Assembly: GCA_029262355.1 (NCBI GenBank)
Contig: JAJCZO010000338.1
Coordinates: 1-34,521, forward strand
From: Deltaproteobacteria bacterium
GTDB taxonomy: Bacteria > Desulfobacterota > Binatia > UBA12015
Reading direction: 5' to 3'
Length of the DNA stretch: 34,521 bases
Part shown: in pieces, positions 8,594 to 16,172 of the stretch
How positions within the stretch are numbered: position 1 is the first letter of the stretch
Layout of the letters: the number at the start of each line of letters is the position of its first letter
Made by a program: the position numbers and the translations under genes
The notes under the pieces: generated by a model
The model's database searches: none
Told to the model about the DNA's origin: nothing
The model's input: only the letters and a program-made list of their open reading frames with translations

Positions 8594-10048
8594 ATGAAGG
8601 AACGCGTCCCTCGCTTCGCCATCATCGGCGCCGGCATGTCCGGCATCATGGCAGCGATCAAACTGCGCGACGCCGGACTCACCGACTTCACGATCTACGA
8701 GAAGGCAGAGCGCCTCGGTGGCACCTGGAGGGAGAACACGTACCCCGGGATCGCCTGCGACGTCCCCTCGCACTTGTACAGCTACTCCTTCGCTCCGAAT
8801 CCCGACTGGAGCCACCATTTCGCAGGCGGCGCGGAGATTCAGGCCTACTTCGAAGACGTGGCCCGCGAATTCGAGGTCGACCACCTCATTCGGTTCGGCG
8901 ACGAGGTGATGCGCTGTGAGTTCACCGCAGAGCGCTGGCAGCTCGAAACAAGGAGCGGGCGCCGAGACGAAGCCGATTTCGTGATCGGCGCCACAGGTGT
9001 TCTTCACCACCCGCGATTCCCCGACATCGCTGGCCTCGACGACTTCGAAGGCGATCTCTTCCACAGCGCGCGGTGGAACCACGACGTTTCGCTCGACGGC
9101 AAGCGAGTCGGCGTCATCGGAACAGGCTCGTCGGCCGTGCAGATCGTCTCCGACGTCATCGATCGGGTCGGCTCGCTCTCCCTCTTCCAGCGGACGGCGC
9201 AATGGATCATGCACCAAGACAACCCGGCGTACACCGCCGAAGAGCGGGCCCAGTTCCACCAGGACCCCGAGCACATGAGCCAGCTTCGCGCGCAGATCTC
9301 GCAACTCTTCGCCGACAACTTCGCGAATGCGATCGTCGATGCCGACTCGCCACAAATGAAGCTGATCGAGGAGCTCTGTCGAAACAACCTCGAGACGAAG
9401 GTGGTGGACCCCGCTCTCCGCGCGCGGCTCCGGCCCGACTACCGCGCCGCGTGCAAGCGACTCGTCGTCTCGCCCGACTTCTACGAAGCGATCCAGAAGC
9501 CCAACGCGAAGCTCGTGACCGAAAGCATGGAGGGCATCGAGCCCCACGGCATCCGCACCAAGGACGGACAGTTGCATGAGCTCGACGTTCTGGTGTTGGC
9601 CACTGGCTTTCGTGTCGATCGCTTTCTTCGGCCGATGGAGGTCATCGGACGCGGTGGCCTTCGGCTAGAAACGGCATGGGCGGAGCGACCCGCCGCGTAC
9701 TTGGCGGTTTCCATTCCCGAGTTTCCCAACCTCTTTCTGTTGAACGGCCCGAACGGCCCGGTCGGGAACTTCTCCTTAATCGAAGTCGCCGAGCTCCAGT
9801 TCGCCTACATCATGCAGCTGGTCGACCTCGTCCGCTCGGGCCGGCACACCGAGGTCAGCGCCTCCACCGAAGCCTTGAAGCGCTTTGACGCGAGCCGCGT
9901 AGAAGCCGCGAAAACCACGGTTTGGACGACCGGTTGCAACAGCTGGTACCTCGACGATCGGGGTGTGCCAGCCGCGTGGCCATGGACCTTTACGAAGTTC
10001 CGTGAGGCCATGGCGGAACCGGATCTCGAGGCCTACGACCTGCGGTAG
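8594..10048 (+). CDS. Flavin-containing monooxygenase, Baeyer-Villiger type (class B)
   Basis: This 484-residue FAD/NADPH-dependent monooxygenase would insert oxygen into ketones or oxidise heteroatoms in the cytoplasm. The FAD Rossmann motif is GAGMSG (residues 12-17), followed by EKAERLGGTWRENTYPGIACDVPSHLY, typical of the class. The signature FxGxxxHxxxW(P/D) appears as F151-G153-H157-W161 but is followed by Asn162 rather than Pro or Asp. A second Rossmann motif (GTGSSA, 176-181) binds NADPH. The C-terminal part has LATGFRVD and LFLLNGPNGPVGN. The ATG at 8594 lies one base after the stop of the copper lipoprotein gene, so co-transcription is likely. The longer upstream frame overlaps that gene and is not used. 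The substrate cannot be read from sequence. Confidence 0.92.
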   Translation: MKERVPRFAIIGAGMSGIMAAIKLRDAGLTDFTIYEKAERLGGTWRENTYPGIACDVPSHLYSYSFAPNPDWSHHFAGGAEIQAYFEDVAREFEVDHLIRFGDEVMRCEFTAERWQLETRSGRRDEADFVIGATGVLHHPRFPDIAGLDDFEGDLFHSARWNHDVSLDGKRVGVIGTGSSAVQIVSDVIDRVGSLSLFQRTAQWIMHQDNPAYTAEERAQFHQDPEHMSQLRAQISQLFADNFANAIVDADSPQMKLIEELCRNNLETKVVDPALRARLRPDYRAACKRLVVSPDFYEAIQKPNAKLVTESMEGIEPHGIRTKDGQLHELDVLVLATGFRVDRFLRPMEVIGRGGLRLETAWAERPAAYLAVSIPEFPNLFLLNGPNGPVGNFSLIEVAELQFAYIMQLVDLVRSGRHTEVSASTEALKRFDASRVEAAKTTVWTTGCNSWYLDDRGVPAAWPWTFTKFREAMAEPDLEAYDLR

Positions 10049-10200
10049 AACACCGACTTCGGCGTGCGTCGAATCCGGGTCACGAAGCGCGATTCGCCCT
10101 CGTGAACGTCGCGAAGCATCTCGAACCCGTGGCGCTGAGAGGAGGGGCCGTTGCGCCGATTCGACGACTCGAGATAGGCGGGCTGTGCCTTCGCCCGCGG
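10033..10200 (-). pseudogene. Remnant of a GNAT acetyltransferase C-terminus
   Basis: On the minus strand, from about 10200 down to a TAG at 10033-10035, one frame reads AYLESSNRRNGPSSQRHGFEM followed by about 28 more residues. The pattern PAYLESSN-RN-xxxx-RHGFE is the highly recognisable C-terminal motif of GNAT-fold N-acetyltransferases. Nothing upstream in this frame continues the domain: the preceding sequence belongs to a different open frame on the opposite strand, and there is no start codon or acetyl-CoA-binding motif. It is therefore a decayed fragment of roughly 50 residues. Its stop overlaps the 3' end of the flavin monooxygenase gene by 16 bases, tail to tail. The recognition is from motif memory, with moderately high confidence. 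Confidence 0.6.
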
Positions 10201-10720
10201 TGGGCGACTTCAATCCGGGCGCACTCCTCTCCGAGGCCGGCGCACAATCCATCGACCTCTCCGCGCTGGGCACGACGCCACCGCGGGGCATCGCGGTGGC
10301 GGCTCTGGGTGATGGATTCCTCGTCGCCTGGTCCGAAGCTCCGGCCGAAGACGCCCCATCGACCGATCCGGTTCTGGTTCGGTTTTCACGCGTCGGCGCG
10401 GACGGCACGGTGATCGACCCCGGCGGGCACAGAATCGCTGAGAGCCTAGCGGGAACCGGACACCTCGCGGCAACCGCCAGCCGCGACGGCGAGAGCGCCT
10501 TGATTTCTTGGACCACGAGTTCCCCCGGCGGAACGAACGCCTTCGGAGTCCTGGTCGCGGCATCGGGCGAAACCACGACGGTCGATCTCGATAGCCTCGT
10601 GGGTAGCGCCGACCTGTCGCCTCCCCTTGCCACGGCAGCCGTCGAAGGTGGATTTCTGATCGTGACCGCGCGGCCCGACAGCGTTCTGGCCCGCACCCAC
10701 CGCCTAGCACCGCGCCCGTA
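10185..10720 (+). pseudogene. Fragment of a secreted repeat protein, truncated at both ends
   Basis: One forward frame has good coding character from about 10185 to 10715 and then runs without a stop into the antisense of the LysR gene (formal stop at 10931). It contains degenerate repeats of the style GDGFLVAWSEAP ... VRFSRVGADGTVIDPGG, then DGESALISWTTSSPGG ... VLVAASGE, then EGGFLIVTARPDS. Such tandem units are common in large secreted proteins of myxobacteria-like genomes. There is no signal peptide. A GTG at 10185 could be a start but lacks a clear ribosome binding site. I read it as a remnant cut by rearrangement next to the LysR gene. A short expressed protein of up to 248 residues is the less likely alternative. 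Confidence 0.5.
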
Positions 10721-10723
10721 CGC

Positions 10724-11620
10724 CTATCGGCTCCCAGACTCTGCGATTCGCTCGAACGTTTCCATGAACTCGCGCGCTACGGTCGGCAGACGCTCGAAGC
10801 TGCGAGCAACCCAACCCACCGGAACGGGAGGAAGTCCGCGAATCGCAAGGGCGCGGAGCTCGCTGCGCCGCTCGAGTGCCTCGGCCTGTACTGCCGTCAC
10901 CAACGTGTGGCCGAGACCGAGTTCCGTGTAGAGAATCGCGGTACCCGCAGTCTCGACGGTTTGATGAGGGACCAACCTTCGTCCCCGTGCGGCGAGCTCG
11001 GCTTCCACGAAGCGGAACATCGTCGAGTCCGGCCCCAGGGTCACGTAGCGGATCTTCTCGAGTTGCTCGATCCCGATCCGCTTTCGACGACCGAGCGGAT
11101 CGTCGCGATGAACGAGCAGAACGAGTGGCATTGCGATCACAACGCGACGCTCGAATCCCGGTGTTTCCTGCGACAACTCCACGAACGCGAGATCGGCTCG
11201 CCGTTGGCGGATCGCGTCGAGCCGTCGCCCAACCGTATTGCCGGACTCCAGGTGAAGATCGAGATCCGGCCTGACGCGCTTGAACTCGAGGATCGCAGGG
11301 CGCAGGTAATGGCGGACCGTGCCGGTCGTGGCGGCCAACGCGAGACGTCCGGTGGAACCCGTTTTCAGCGCCTCGATCTCGGTGAGCGCTCCACCGAGCG
11401 AAGAGAGCGCAGCGCTCGTACGCTCATAGAGCACGTCACCGTGCTCGGTGGGCTCGACGCCCTTCGGAGTACGATTGAGAAGCGTCGCGCCGAGTTCCTT
11501 CTCGAGCCGCCGAACGTGCTGGGCGACCGCCGGCTGCGTGCGCCCCGTCGCCCGGGCAACTTCGCTCATGTTGCCCGCTTCGACCACCGCGACGAAGATG
11601 CGCAGATCCTCGAGGGTCAT
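10724..11620 (-). CDS. LysR-family transcriptional regulator
   Basis: The 298-residue protein has the standard LysR layout. Residues 1-60 form a winged helix-turn-helix (MTLEDLRIFVAVVEAGNMSE, then TQPAVAQHVRRLEKELGATLLNRTPKGVEPTEHG), followed by a linker helix and a periplasmic-binding-protein-like effector domain (~90-290). It lies head to head with the membrane hydroxylase gene at 11705, the classic arrangement for a LysR regulator and its target. A large palindrome with TACCC/GGGTA arms begins eight bases upstream of its ATG, so self-repression and control of the neighbour are likely. The effector ligand is unknown. The gene abuts the truncated repeat-protein fragment downstream. Confidence 0.95.
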   Translation of the reverse strand: MTLEDLRIFVAVVEAGNMSEVARATGRTQPAVAQHVRRLEKELGATLLNRTPKGVEPTEHGDVLYERTSAALSSLGGALTEIEALKTGSTGRLALAATTGTVRHYLRPAILEFKRVRPDLDLHLESGNTVGRRLDAIRQRRADLAFVELSQETPGFERRVVIAMPLVLLVHRDDPLGRRKRIGIEQLEKIRYVTLGPDSTMFRFVEAELAARGRRLVPHQTVETAGTAILYTELGLGHTLVTAVQAEALERRSELRALAIRGLPPVPVGWVARSFERLPTVAREFMETFERIAESGSR

Positions 11621-11627
11621 GGATCTA

Positions 11628-11649
11628 TACCCTAGTAATTTCTTGGGTA
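11628..11649. promoter_or_regulatory. Palindromic operator, probable LysR binding site
   Basis: A 22-base palindrome with arms TACCC and GGGTA and a symmetric centre (AG-x-AATT-x-CT) occupies the region between the divergent LysR and hydroxylase genes. Only three symmetric position pairs break perfect dyad symmetry. A third half-site, TACCCTAG, lies at 11659-11666, 31 bases (about three helical turns) from the first. TAGAAT at 11664-11669 could be a -10 element for the rightward gene, and TATAGA on the other strand lies almost at the LysR ATG. That the regulator binds here is inference from position and symmetry. Confidence 0.65.
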
Positions 11650-11704
11650 TTACAAGCGTACCCTAGAATTGACCTTCTATCGATGGACCCTCATTCACAA
11701 CGGC

Positions 11705-12565
11705 ATGGAACTCGACTCACGATTCACCGCCGTCGCCATCCTCGGAGTCTACGCCGTGGTGGCCGGCCTGGAGCGCATCTCCCCGCTCCAGCGCGTGCCG
11801 TCCCCTTTGCTGCGCCCCTCCTTCGCCACCGACGTAGGCTGGTACGTCACGGCCGTGGCCGTGACCCTGGCGTTCGGACCGGCACTCGAGCAGTTGGCCC
11901 GGTGGCGCTCCGCGAGCGCCTTCCCAGACCTTGCATCGTTCGAGATACGCTTCGTTCTCCTCGTCATCGCTGCGACCGTCCTCTACGACCTCGGGGCCAC
12001 CCTCTGCCACATGCTGCTGCACCGATACGAGCCCCTATGGAATCTCCACAAGGTCCATCACTCCTCACCCGTACTGGATTGGCTTGCGACGACGCGCGCC
12101 CACGGACTCGAGCACGTATTCCGTGGCATCCCGACTCAGGCCGCCCTCTTCACTCTCGGGTTCCCCAGTGAAGCCGTGGCCGCCGCGATCGTGATCTACG
12201 CCGGATTTGCGACGGCTGGGCACTCCAATCTTCGGCTCCCGCTCGCCGGTGTCGAAGTGCTCTTCGTTACCCCACGACTCCATCGACTCCACCACGTGCC
12301 GGCCACGACAAACCGGAACTTCGGCACGGTGCTCACCTTGTGGGATCGCCTCTTCGGCCACTTCGCGGCCACGACAGAACACGACGACGCCGCGCTTGGC
12401 GTGCCGGGGGAAGTCGAAACGTACCCTCAGTCATGGAAATCCCAACTCATCGAGCCGTTCGGGCGAAGACGTCGCGTGATACGCGAACCGCACCGACACG
12501 ACCTTGGAACCGAACAGATCGAAGATGGGGCTCTCGCCTTCGAGAAGCACGCGCGGGATACGTGA
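11705..12565 (+). CDS. Fatty acid hydroxylase / sterol desaturase superfamily membrane di-iron enzyme
   Basis: I use the ATG at 11705 (286 residues); the only upstream alternative is a TTG at 11669 sitting inside the operator region. The protein has several hydrophobic segments (for example around residues 8-22, 44-62, 82-100 and 145-172). The histidine clusters that bind two irons in this superfamily are all present: HMLLH (102-106), HKVHH (115-119), H173 and HRLHH (193-197), followed by WDRLFG. It should hydroxylate or desaturate a lipid in the membrane. The divergent LysR regulator probably controls it. The exact substrate (sterol, fatty acid, carotenoid-like lipid) cannot be told. Confidence 0.9.
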   Translation: MELDSRFTAVAILGVYAVVAGLERISPLQRVPSPLLRPSFATDVGWYVTAVAVTLAFGPALEQLARWRSASAFPDLASFEIRFVLLVIAATVLYDLGATLCHMLLHRYEPLWNLHKVHHSSPVLDWLATTRAHGLEHVFRGIPTQAALFTLGFPSEAVAAAIVIYAGFATAGHSNLRLPLAGVEVLFVTPRLHRLHHVPATTNRNFGTVLTLWDRLFGHFAATTEHDDAALGVPGEVETYPQSWKSQLIEPFGRRRRVIREPHRHDLGTEQIEDGALAFEKHARDT

Positions 12566-12568
12566 GCC

Positions 12569-12587
12569 ACGCCGTCGATGACGGCGT
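12569..12587 (+). terminator. Hairpin after the hydroxylase gene
   Basis: ACGCCGTC and GACGGCGT form a perfect 8-base-pair stem with a 3-base loop, starting three bases after the hydroxylase stop codon. No T-run follows, so efficiency is uncertain. The next gene converges from the other side (stop at 12653). Confidence 0.45.
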
Positions 12588-12652
12588 AGCGCAGCGAGTC
12601 CCAAACACCTGGCTCCGCCGGCGCCTTCGCCCCGGCGAATCCCCGTACCCCC

Positions 12653-12928
12653 TCAGATACCGAGGTTGCTCAACGTGTCGACTACCCGCGCCACGGTCGC
12701 ATAGAGCGTCGGGTGCGACGTCTCGAATTCCTGCGTTGCGACCTCGAGGCGTTCGGCCAGCGACTCGGGAGTGTCGGTCGACCCTCCTTCCGAGCGATCG
12801 AGCAACGCACGAATGTCATCGAGCAGCACCGCGAGCTGCTTGCGCGCGTCGGCATCAACCGCATCTGCGGACTCGAGCTCTTCGTGCAGTAATTGAACGT
12901 GGTCGCGAAGTTCCGAATCAGACGCCAT
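12653..12928 (-). CDS. DUF4404 family small protein
   Basis: I use the ATG at 12926-12928, giving 91 residues; the longer upstream frame is a shadow of low-complexity non-coding sequence. The layout matches DUF4404: an N-terminal charged helix (LRDHVQLLHEELES), a middle helix (LAVLLDDIRALLDRSE), and the conserved ending FETSHPTLYATVARVVDTLSNLGI. It is soluble, acidic and mostly helical. The molecular function of the family is unknown. It reads in the same direction as the PHP lipoprotein gene, 157 bases downstream of that gene's stop, with a likely terminator between. Confidence 0.85.
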   Translation of the reverse strand: MASDSELRDHVQLLHEELESADAVDADARKQLAVLLDDIRALLDRSEGGSTDTPESLAERLEVATQEFETSHPTLYATVARVVDTLSNLGI

Positions 12929-13061
12929 GACTCCATCTTGGTCGAGACGCGAAGCCCGGGCAAGCGCCGGGGGCGGCGACCTTCGCCGCAGGTTTCCCGC
13001 GTAGGTTGAAATTGGCCCTACGGATGCTCCGAACATTCCCAGGGGCCGGTCACAGGAAGAG

Positions 13062-13078
13062 GGTTGGAAATGCCAACC
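13062..13078 (-). terminator. Hairpin downstream of the PHP lipoprotein gene
   Basis: GGTTGG and CCAACC flank a 5-base loop just past the stop codon of the gene at 13086. On the minus strand the stem is followed by a pyrimidine-rich CTCTTCCTGT. It is a weak terminator candidate. Confidence 0.35.
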
Positions 13079-13085
13079 GGAGATC

Positions 13086-14495
13086 TCACGGCCGCCGCAC
13101 CCATACGTGGCTCGTGACGGCGAGCAGATCGTCGCCCTCGACCACTTCGTACCGATATCGGTCCTCGCCCTGGGCCGGCGCGCCGGCGTCGAAGTCGTGT
13201 ACGAACGGATCTGATGAGATCGCCACGTCGCCGATCGGGTCCCCGTTCTTCCAGATCCGAAGCGTGTACCCCGCGGCCGCGGTGACCGTGGCCCGCAGTG
13301 AGGTTCGGTCTGCGAAGACCGTATCGCCGAAGCGGTCTCCCGTGACATCGGTCTCGATCATCGGGCCGTCTGGCCCGTCGATCTTCACGACCGTGCGGCC
13401 GTCGCGAAGCCCTCGGAGAATCCCCGCAACGCTCAACTCCTCGGCCCACACCATCGTGGTCGGGGCTCCCAGCGGCGTGTAGAGGGCTCCGTCTCCCATC
13501 CCTCCCCGGTGATCATCGCTTCCTCCGAGCGCGACCGCGTGCGAACCGCGCGCCAAGAGGTCTTCCCAGAAGGCGATACCGCTAAAGATCGTCCCCCAGA
13601 CCTCGACGGCGTCGACCGACGTCGGGTCGACGTCGTGCTGCCACCCACACCCAATGCACAGGTCCCCAACGTTCAAGAGAGGATGGTTGATCGAGAAGAG
13701 ACCACCTTCCGCGTGAACGTCGGCGATCGCTGCCTCGACGGTCGCCCCGCGAACACCAATCCGGTGGTCGAACCACGACGTCGTACCGATGGTGTTCCCG
13801 TGCCCCGCGTACGTGGTGAACTCCATCCCCGGAAGGAGGAGCACCTCGGTGCTCCGCTGAGCGGCCGGATACCAGGAGAGCTGGCTCACGGTGTTGTGCT
13901 CCGACATGAGAACGAAGTCGAGACCGCGACTCTCGGCAAAAGAGATCACCCGGTCGATGGTCGGCGTGCCGTCGCTCTCGATCGTGTGCGCGTGGAAGTC
14001 CCCGGCGTACCACCCCGGCTCCGTGCGAATCGCCGGGGGAGTCGTGTAGGGCTCGCGCGCAGCCTGCGATGGCAACGTCGGCGCACCGCGAAGCGTCACC
14101 TCAACCTCGTACCGTGCAGGTTCGTCGACGATCTTCGCCTTCCCCACCACGACGGCCCAGGCCCCAACCGGGAGCGGGCCCGGCACGTAACTGGAGGAGG
14201 CCGCCTCGCGCCCGACGATCGCGGGATCGGGTTTCCCGCCGCCCCAGCCACGAAATCCGTCGGGGTCGTCGAGCCCCCAGTCGAGGATGTTCTCCACCGA
14301 ACCATCGTCGTGACGCACCTCGATCTCTGCCACTCCGGCGGGCACGTCGAAGGGGAGGAAGATATGCGTCTCCGCGCCGGCGGGAACCTCGCCCCGGAGC
14401 ACGATTCGGCGCTCACCATCGAAGGAGTCGAGCTGCCGATCGGCGCACGCCCAGAGAAGCAGTACCGCGCAGACGATGCTGAGGCGTTGGACCAT
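13086..14495 (-). CDS. PHP-domain metallohydrolase lipoprotein (CehA/McbA-like)
   Basis: I chose the ATG at 14493-14495 because it begins a lipoprotein signal sequence (LLLWAC, Cys17); the 47 residues upstream in the frame are not credible. The mature protein (469 residues in all) has an N-terminal beta domain of about 140 residues and then a PHP phosphoesterase-type metal site: DFHAHT (H168, H170), SEHN (E199, H200), GMEF (E225), INHP (H271) and GGSDDH (D327-H329). This set matches the CehA/McbA group, whose characterised members hydrolyse carbamate or phosphate esters. A C-terminal beta region with IWKNGDPIGD follows. It is probably anchored at the outer or inner membrane facing the periplasm; the substrate is unknown. 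It is divergent from the aldo/keto reductase gene. Confidence 0.88.
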   Translation of the reverse strand: MVQRLSIVCAVLLLWACADRQLDSFDGERRIVLRGEVPAGAETHIFLPFDVPAGVAEIEVRHDDGSVENILDWGLDDPDGFRGWGGGKPDPAIVGREAASSSYVPGPLPVGAWAVVVGKAKIVDEPARYEVEVTLRGAPTLPSQAAREPYTTPPAIRTEPGWYAGDFHAHTIESDGTPTIDRVISFAESRGLDFVLMSEHNTVSQLSWYPAAQRSTEVLLLPGMEFTTYAGHGNTIGTTSWFDHRIGVRGATVEAAIADVHAEGGLFSINHPLLNVGDLCIGCGWQHDVDPTSVDAVEVWGTIFSGIAFWEDLLARGSHAVALGGSDDHRGGMGDGALYTPLGAPTTMVWAEELSVAGILRGLRDGRTVVKIDGPDGPMIETDVTGDRFGDTVFADRTSLRATVTAAAGYTLRIWKNGDPIGDVAISSDPFVHDFDAGAPAQGEDRYRYEVVEGDDLLAVTSHVWVRRP

Positions 14496-14586
14496 CGACA
14501 CAGGATAGCTCGGGAACGTGCCTCGAAGCGATCCTGACTTCGTACCCGCCCTAGTCTCTCGGCGCGAAACCGTGTTATCCCGCAGG

Positions 14587-16158
14587 ATGCGGACCAAGCT
14601 CACCGTTCTCTCCGCCATCGTCGTCAGCGCGATCATCGGCCTGACCGTTTCCGGGGGTCTGCTCTACGACTCGCTGATCGGGCTCGATTCTTCAGCCTTC
14701 CCGGCGGGGCACCTTCTTCAGAGAGCGGCCACGAGCGTCTCTCCTGCGATCGACAAGGCCGCCGGCGGCTTGATCCTCGCGCTCGGGCTCATCGTGGCAC
14801 TGTCGATCGGATCGTTCTTCGTCGTGCGAGCATCCATCCGTGCGCAAGACCAGAAGCTCGTCGCCGGAGGGGAGACCTCATCGGATCGCCGCTGGTTTCT
14901 GACGAGCGCCGCCACCGCAGGCGGTGCCCTCGTCGCTGCCACCGGGGGCATGGTCGGTCGGGCCGTCTTCGGTGCCGGCAACGGCGGCGCCGGATGGAAA
15001 CGCCCAGTGACCGAGATCTTCGGCGGCAACGTCGTAAAGACCCATCCGGTCTGGGAAGACGCCTGGCGAGGCAGCCGCGTGACCGTGTACGGCCGACTCG
15101 GCCGCACCGAGTGGCCGGTCTCCGACACCGTTCTTGGGACCGGAACGCTCATCGGCGAGCACGGAACGCGCATCGTGAAGCTCGCGCTCGAGCGGGGCAT
15201 CAACTATATCGACACCGCGCCAGACTACTCGGGAGCGGGCAGCGAGGCGGCGGTCGGTCGCGCGATTCAGGGCATACCGCGCGAGAGCTTCTTCTTGGCC
15301 ACGAAGTTTTGCACGCCGATCGGCCACTTGCCGCCTGGCACACCCGTCGGGCGGTACAAAGAGGTCATCGACGAGAGTCTGGCCCGCCTCGGAACGGATT
15401 ACGTCGACCTCGTTCACGTTCACTCCTGCGACGAAGTCGAGCGCCTCCTCGATCCGAACATGCATACCGCCTTCAAACAGCTCCGAGACGAGGGCAAGGC
15501 ACGATTCCTCGGCTTCTCGAGTCACACCCCGCGCCTACCAGAGGTCGCAGAGGCGGCGATCGACTCGGGGAAGTTCGACGTGATGATGGTAGCGTACCAC
15601 CATGGGATCTGGTCCGAACTCGGCCGGCTCATCGACAGGGCGCACGACGAACAAGACATGGGCGTCGTCGCGATGAAGACGCTGAAGGGCGCAAAGCATC
15701 ATGGCCTCGAGGGCTTCAAGGACGACGCGAGCTCCTACGCCCAATCTGCGCTGAAGTGGGTGCACTCGAACACCAACGTCTCATGCGCCGTGATCTCGTT
15801 CTCCGACCTGCAGCACGTCGACGAGTACCTCTACGCGTCCGGAAAGAAGGCGGCCCCGGTCGATGTCGCCCGCCTGGAACGATACGACCAGCAGATTCTC
15901 GGCAGCTACTGCGCGCCGCACTGTGGCGACTGCCTGGACTCATGCCCGGTGGACGTGCCCATCAACGACATTCTTCGCCACCGAATGTACTTCGAAGACT
16001 ACAGGGCCGAGCGCCAGGGCATCGAGGCGTACGCAAAGCTCTCACAGAATGCGTCGGCGTGCGCGTCCTGCCCGGCGCCGTGCACGGGCTCGTGCCCGGT
16101 GGGCATTCCGATCAAGGAAAGGCTCGAAGGAGCGCACGAACTCCTGTCGCTGGCGTAG
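14587..16158 (+). CDS. Membrane-anchored aldo/keto reductase with two C-terminal [4Fe-4S] motifs
   Basis: The ATG at 14587 gives 523 residues; the GTG at 14518 overlaps the divergent gene's leader. Two membrane segments (about 5-26 and 57-79) come first, then a twin-arginine-like motif DRRWFL (R101, R102) followed by an Ala/Gly-rich stretch. The aldo/keto reductase barrel covers ~150-430 with a recognisable tetrad: D209 and Y214 (YIDTAPDYSG), K240 (ATKFC) and H279 (DLVHVH). The C-terminal domain has two ferredoxin-like Cys sets, C442-C446-C449-C453 and C492-C495-C499-C503. This Fe-S-linked AKR type is known, but the double anchor and embedded Tat-like motif are unusual. The barrel may lie outside the cytoplasm, drawing electrons from Fe-S carriers. 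The substrate is unknown. Confidence 0.88.
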   Translation: MRTKLTVLSAIVVSAIIGLTVSGGLLYDSLIGLDSSAFPAGHLLQRAATSVSPAIDKAAGGLILALGLIVALSIGSFFVVRASIRAQDQKLVAGGETSSDRRWFLTSAATAGGALVAATGGMVGRAVFGAGNGGAGWKRPVTEIFGGNVVKTHPVWEDAWRGSRVTVYGRLGRTEWPVSDTVLGTGTLIGEHGTRIVKLALERGINYIDTAPDYSGAGSEAAVGRAIQGIPRESFFLATKFCTPIGHLPPGTPVGRYKEVIDESLARLGTDYVDLVHVHSCDEVERLLDPNMHTAFKQLRDEGKARFLGFSSHTPRLPEVAEAAIDSGKFDVMMVAYHHGIWSELGRLIDRAHDEQDMGVVAMKTLKGAKHHGLEGFKDDASSYAQSALKWVHSNTNVSCAVISFSDLQHVDEYLYASGKKAAPVDVARLERYDQQILGSYCAPHCGDCLDSCPVDVPINDILRHRMYFEDYRAERQGIEAYAKLSQNASACASCPAPCTGSCPVGIPIKERLEGAHELLSLA

Positions 16159-16172
16159 TCGAGGGGCTGCGC

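Noticed and set aside
9776..10696. 306-codon minus-strand frame crossing the remnants
   Set aside because: It overlaps two better explained frames and shows no domain pattern; the GNAT-like motif is in a different minus frame.
8594..12565. Biosynthetic gene cluster of two oxygenases, regulator and hydroxylase
   Set aside because: No core synthase, transporter or shared operon; the stretch is broken by gene remnants and direction changes.
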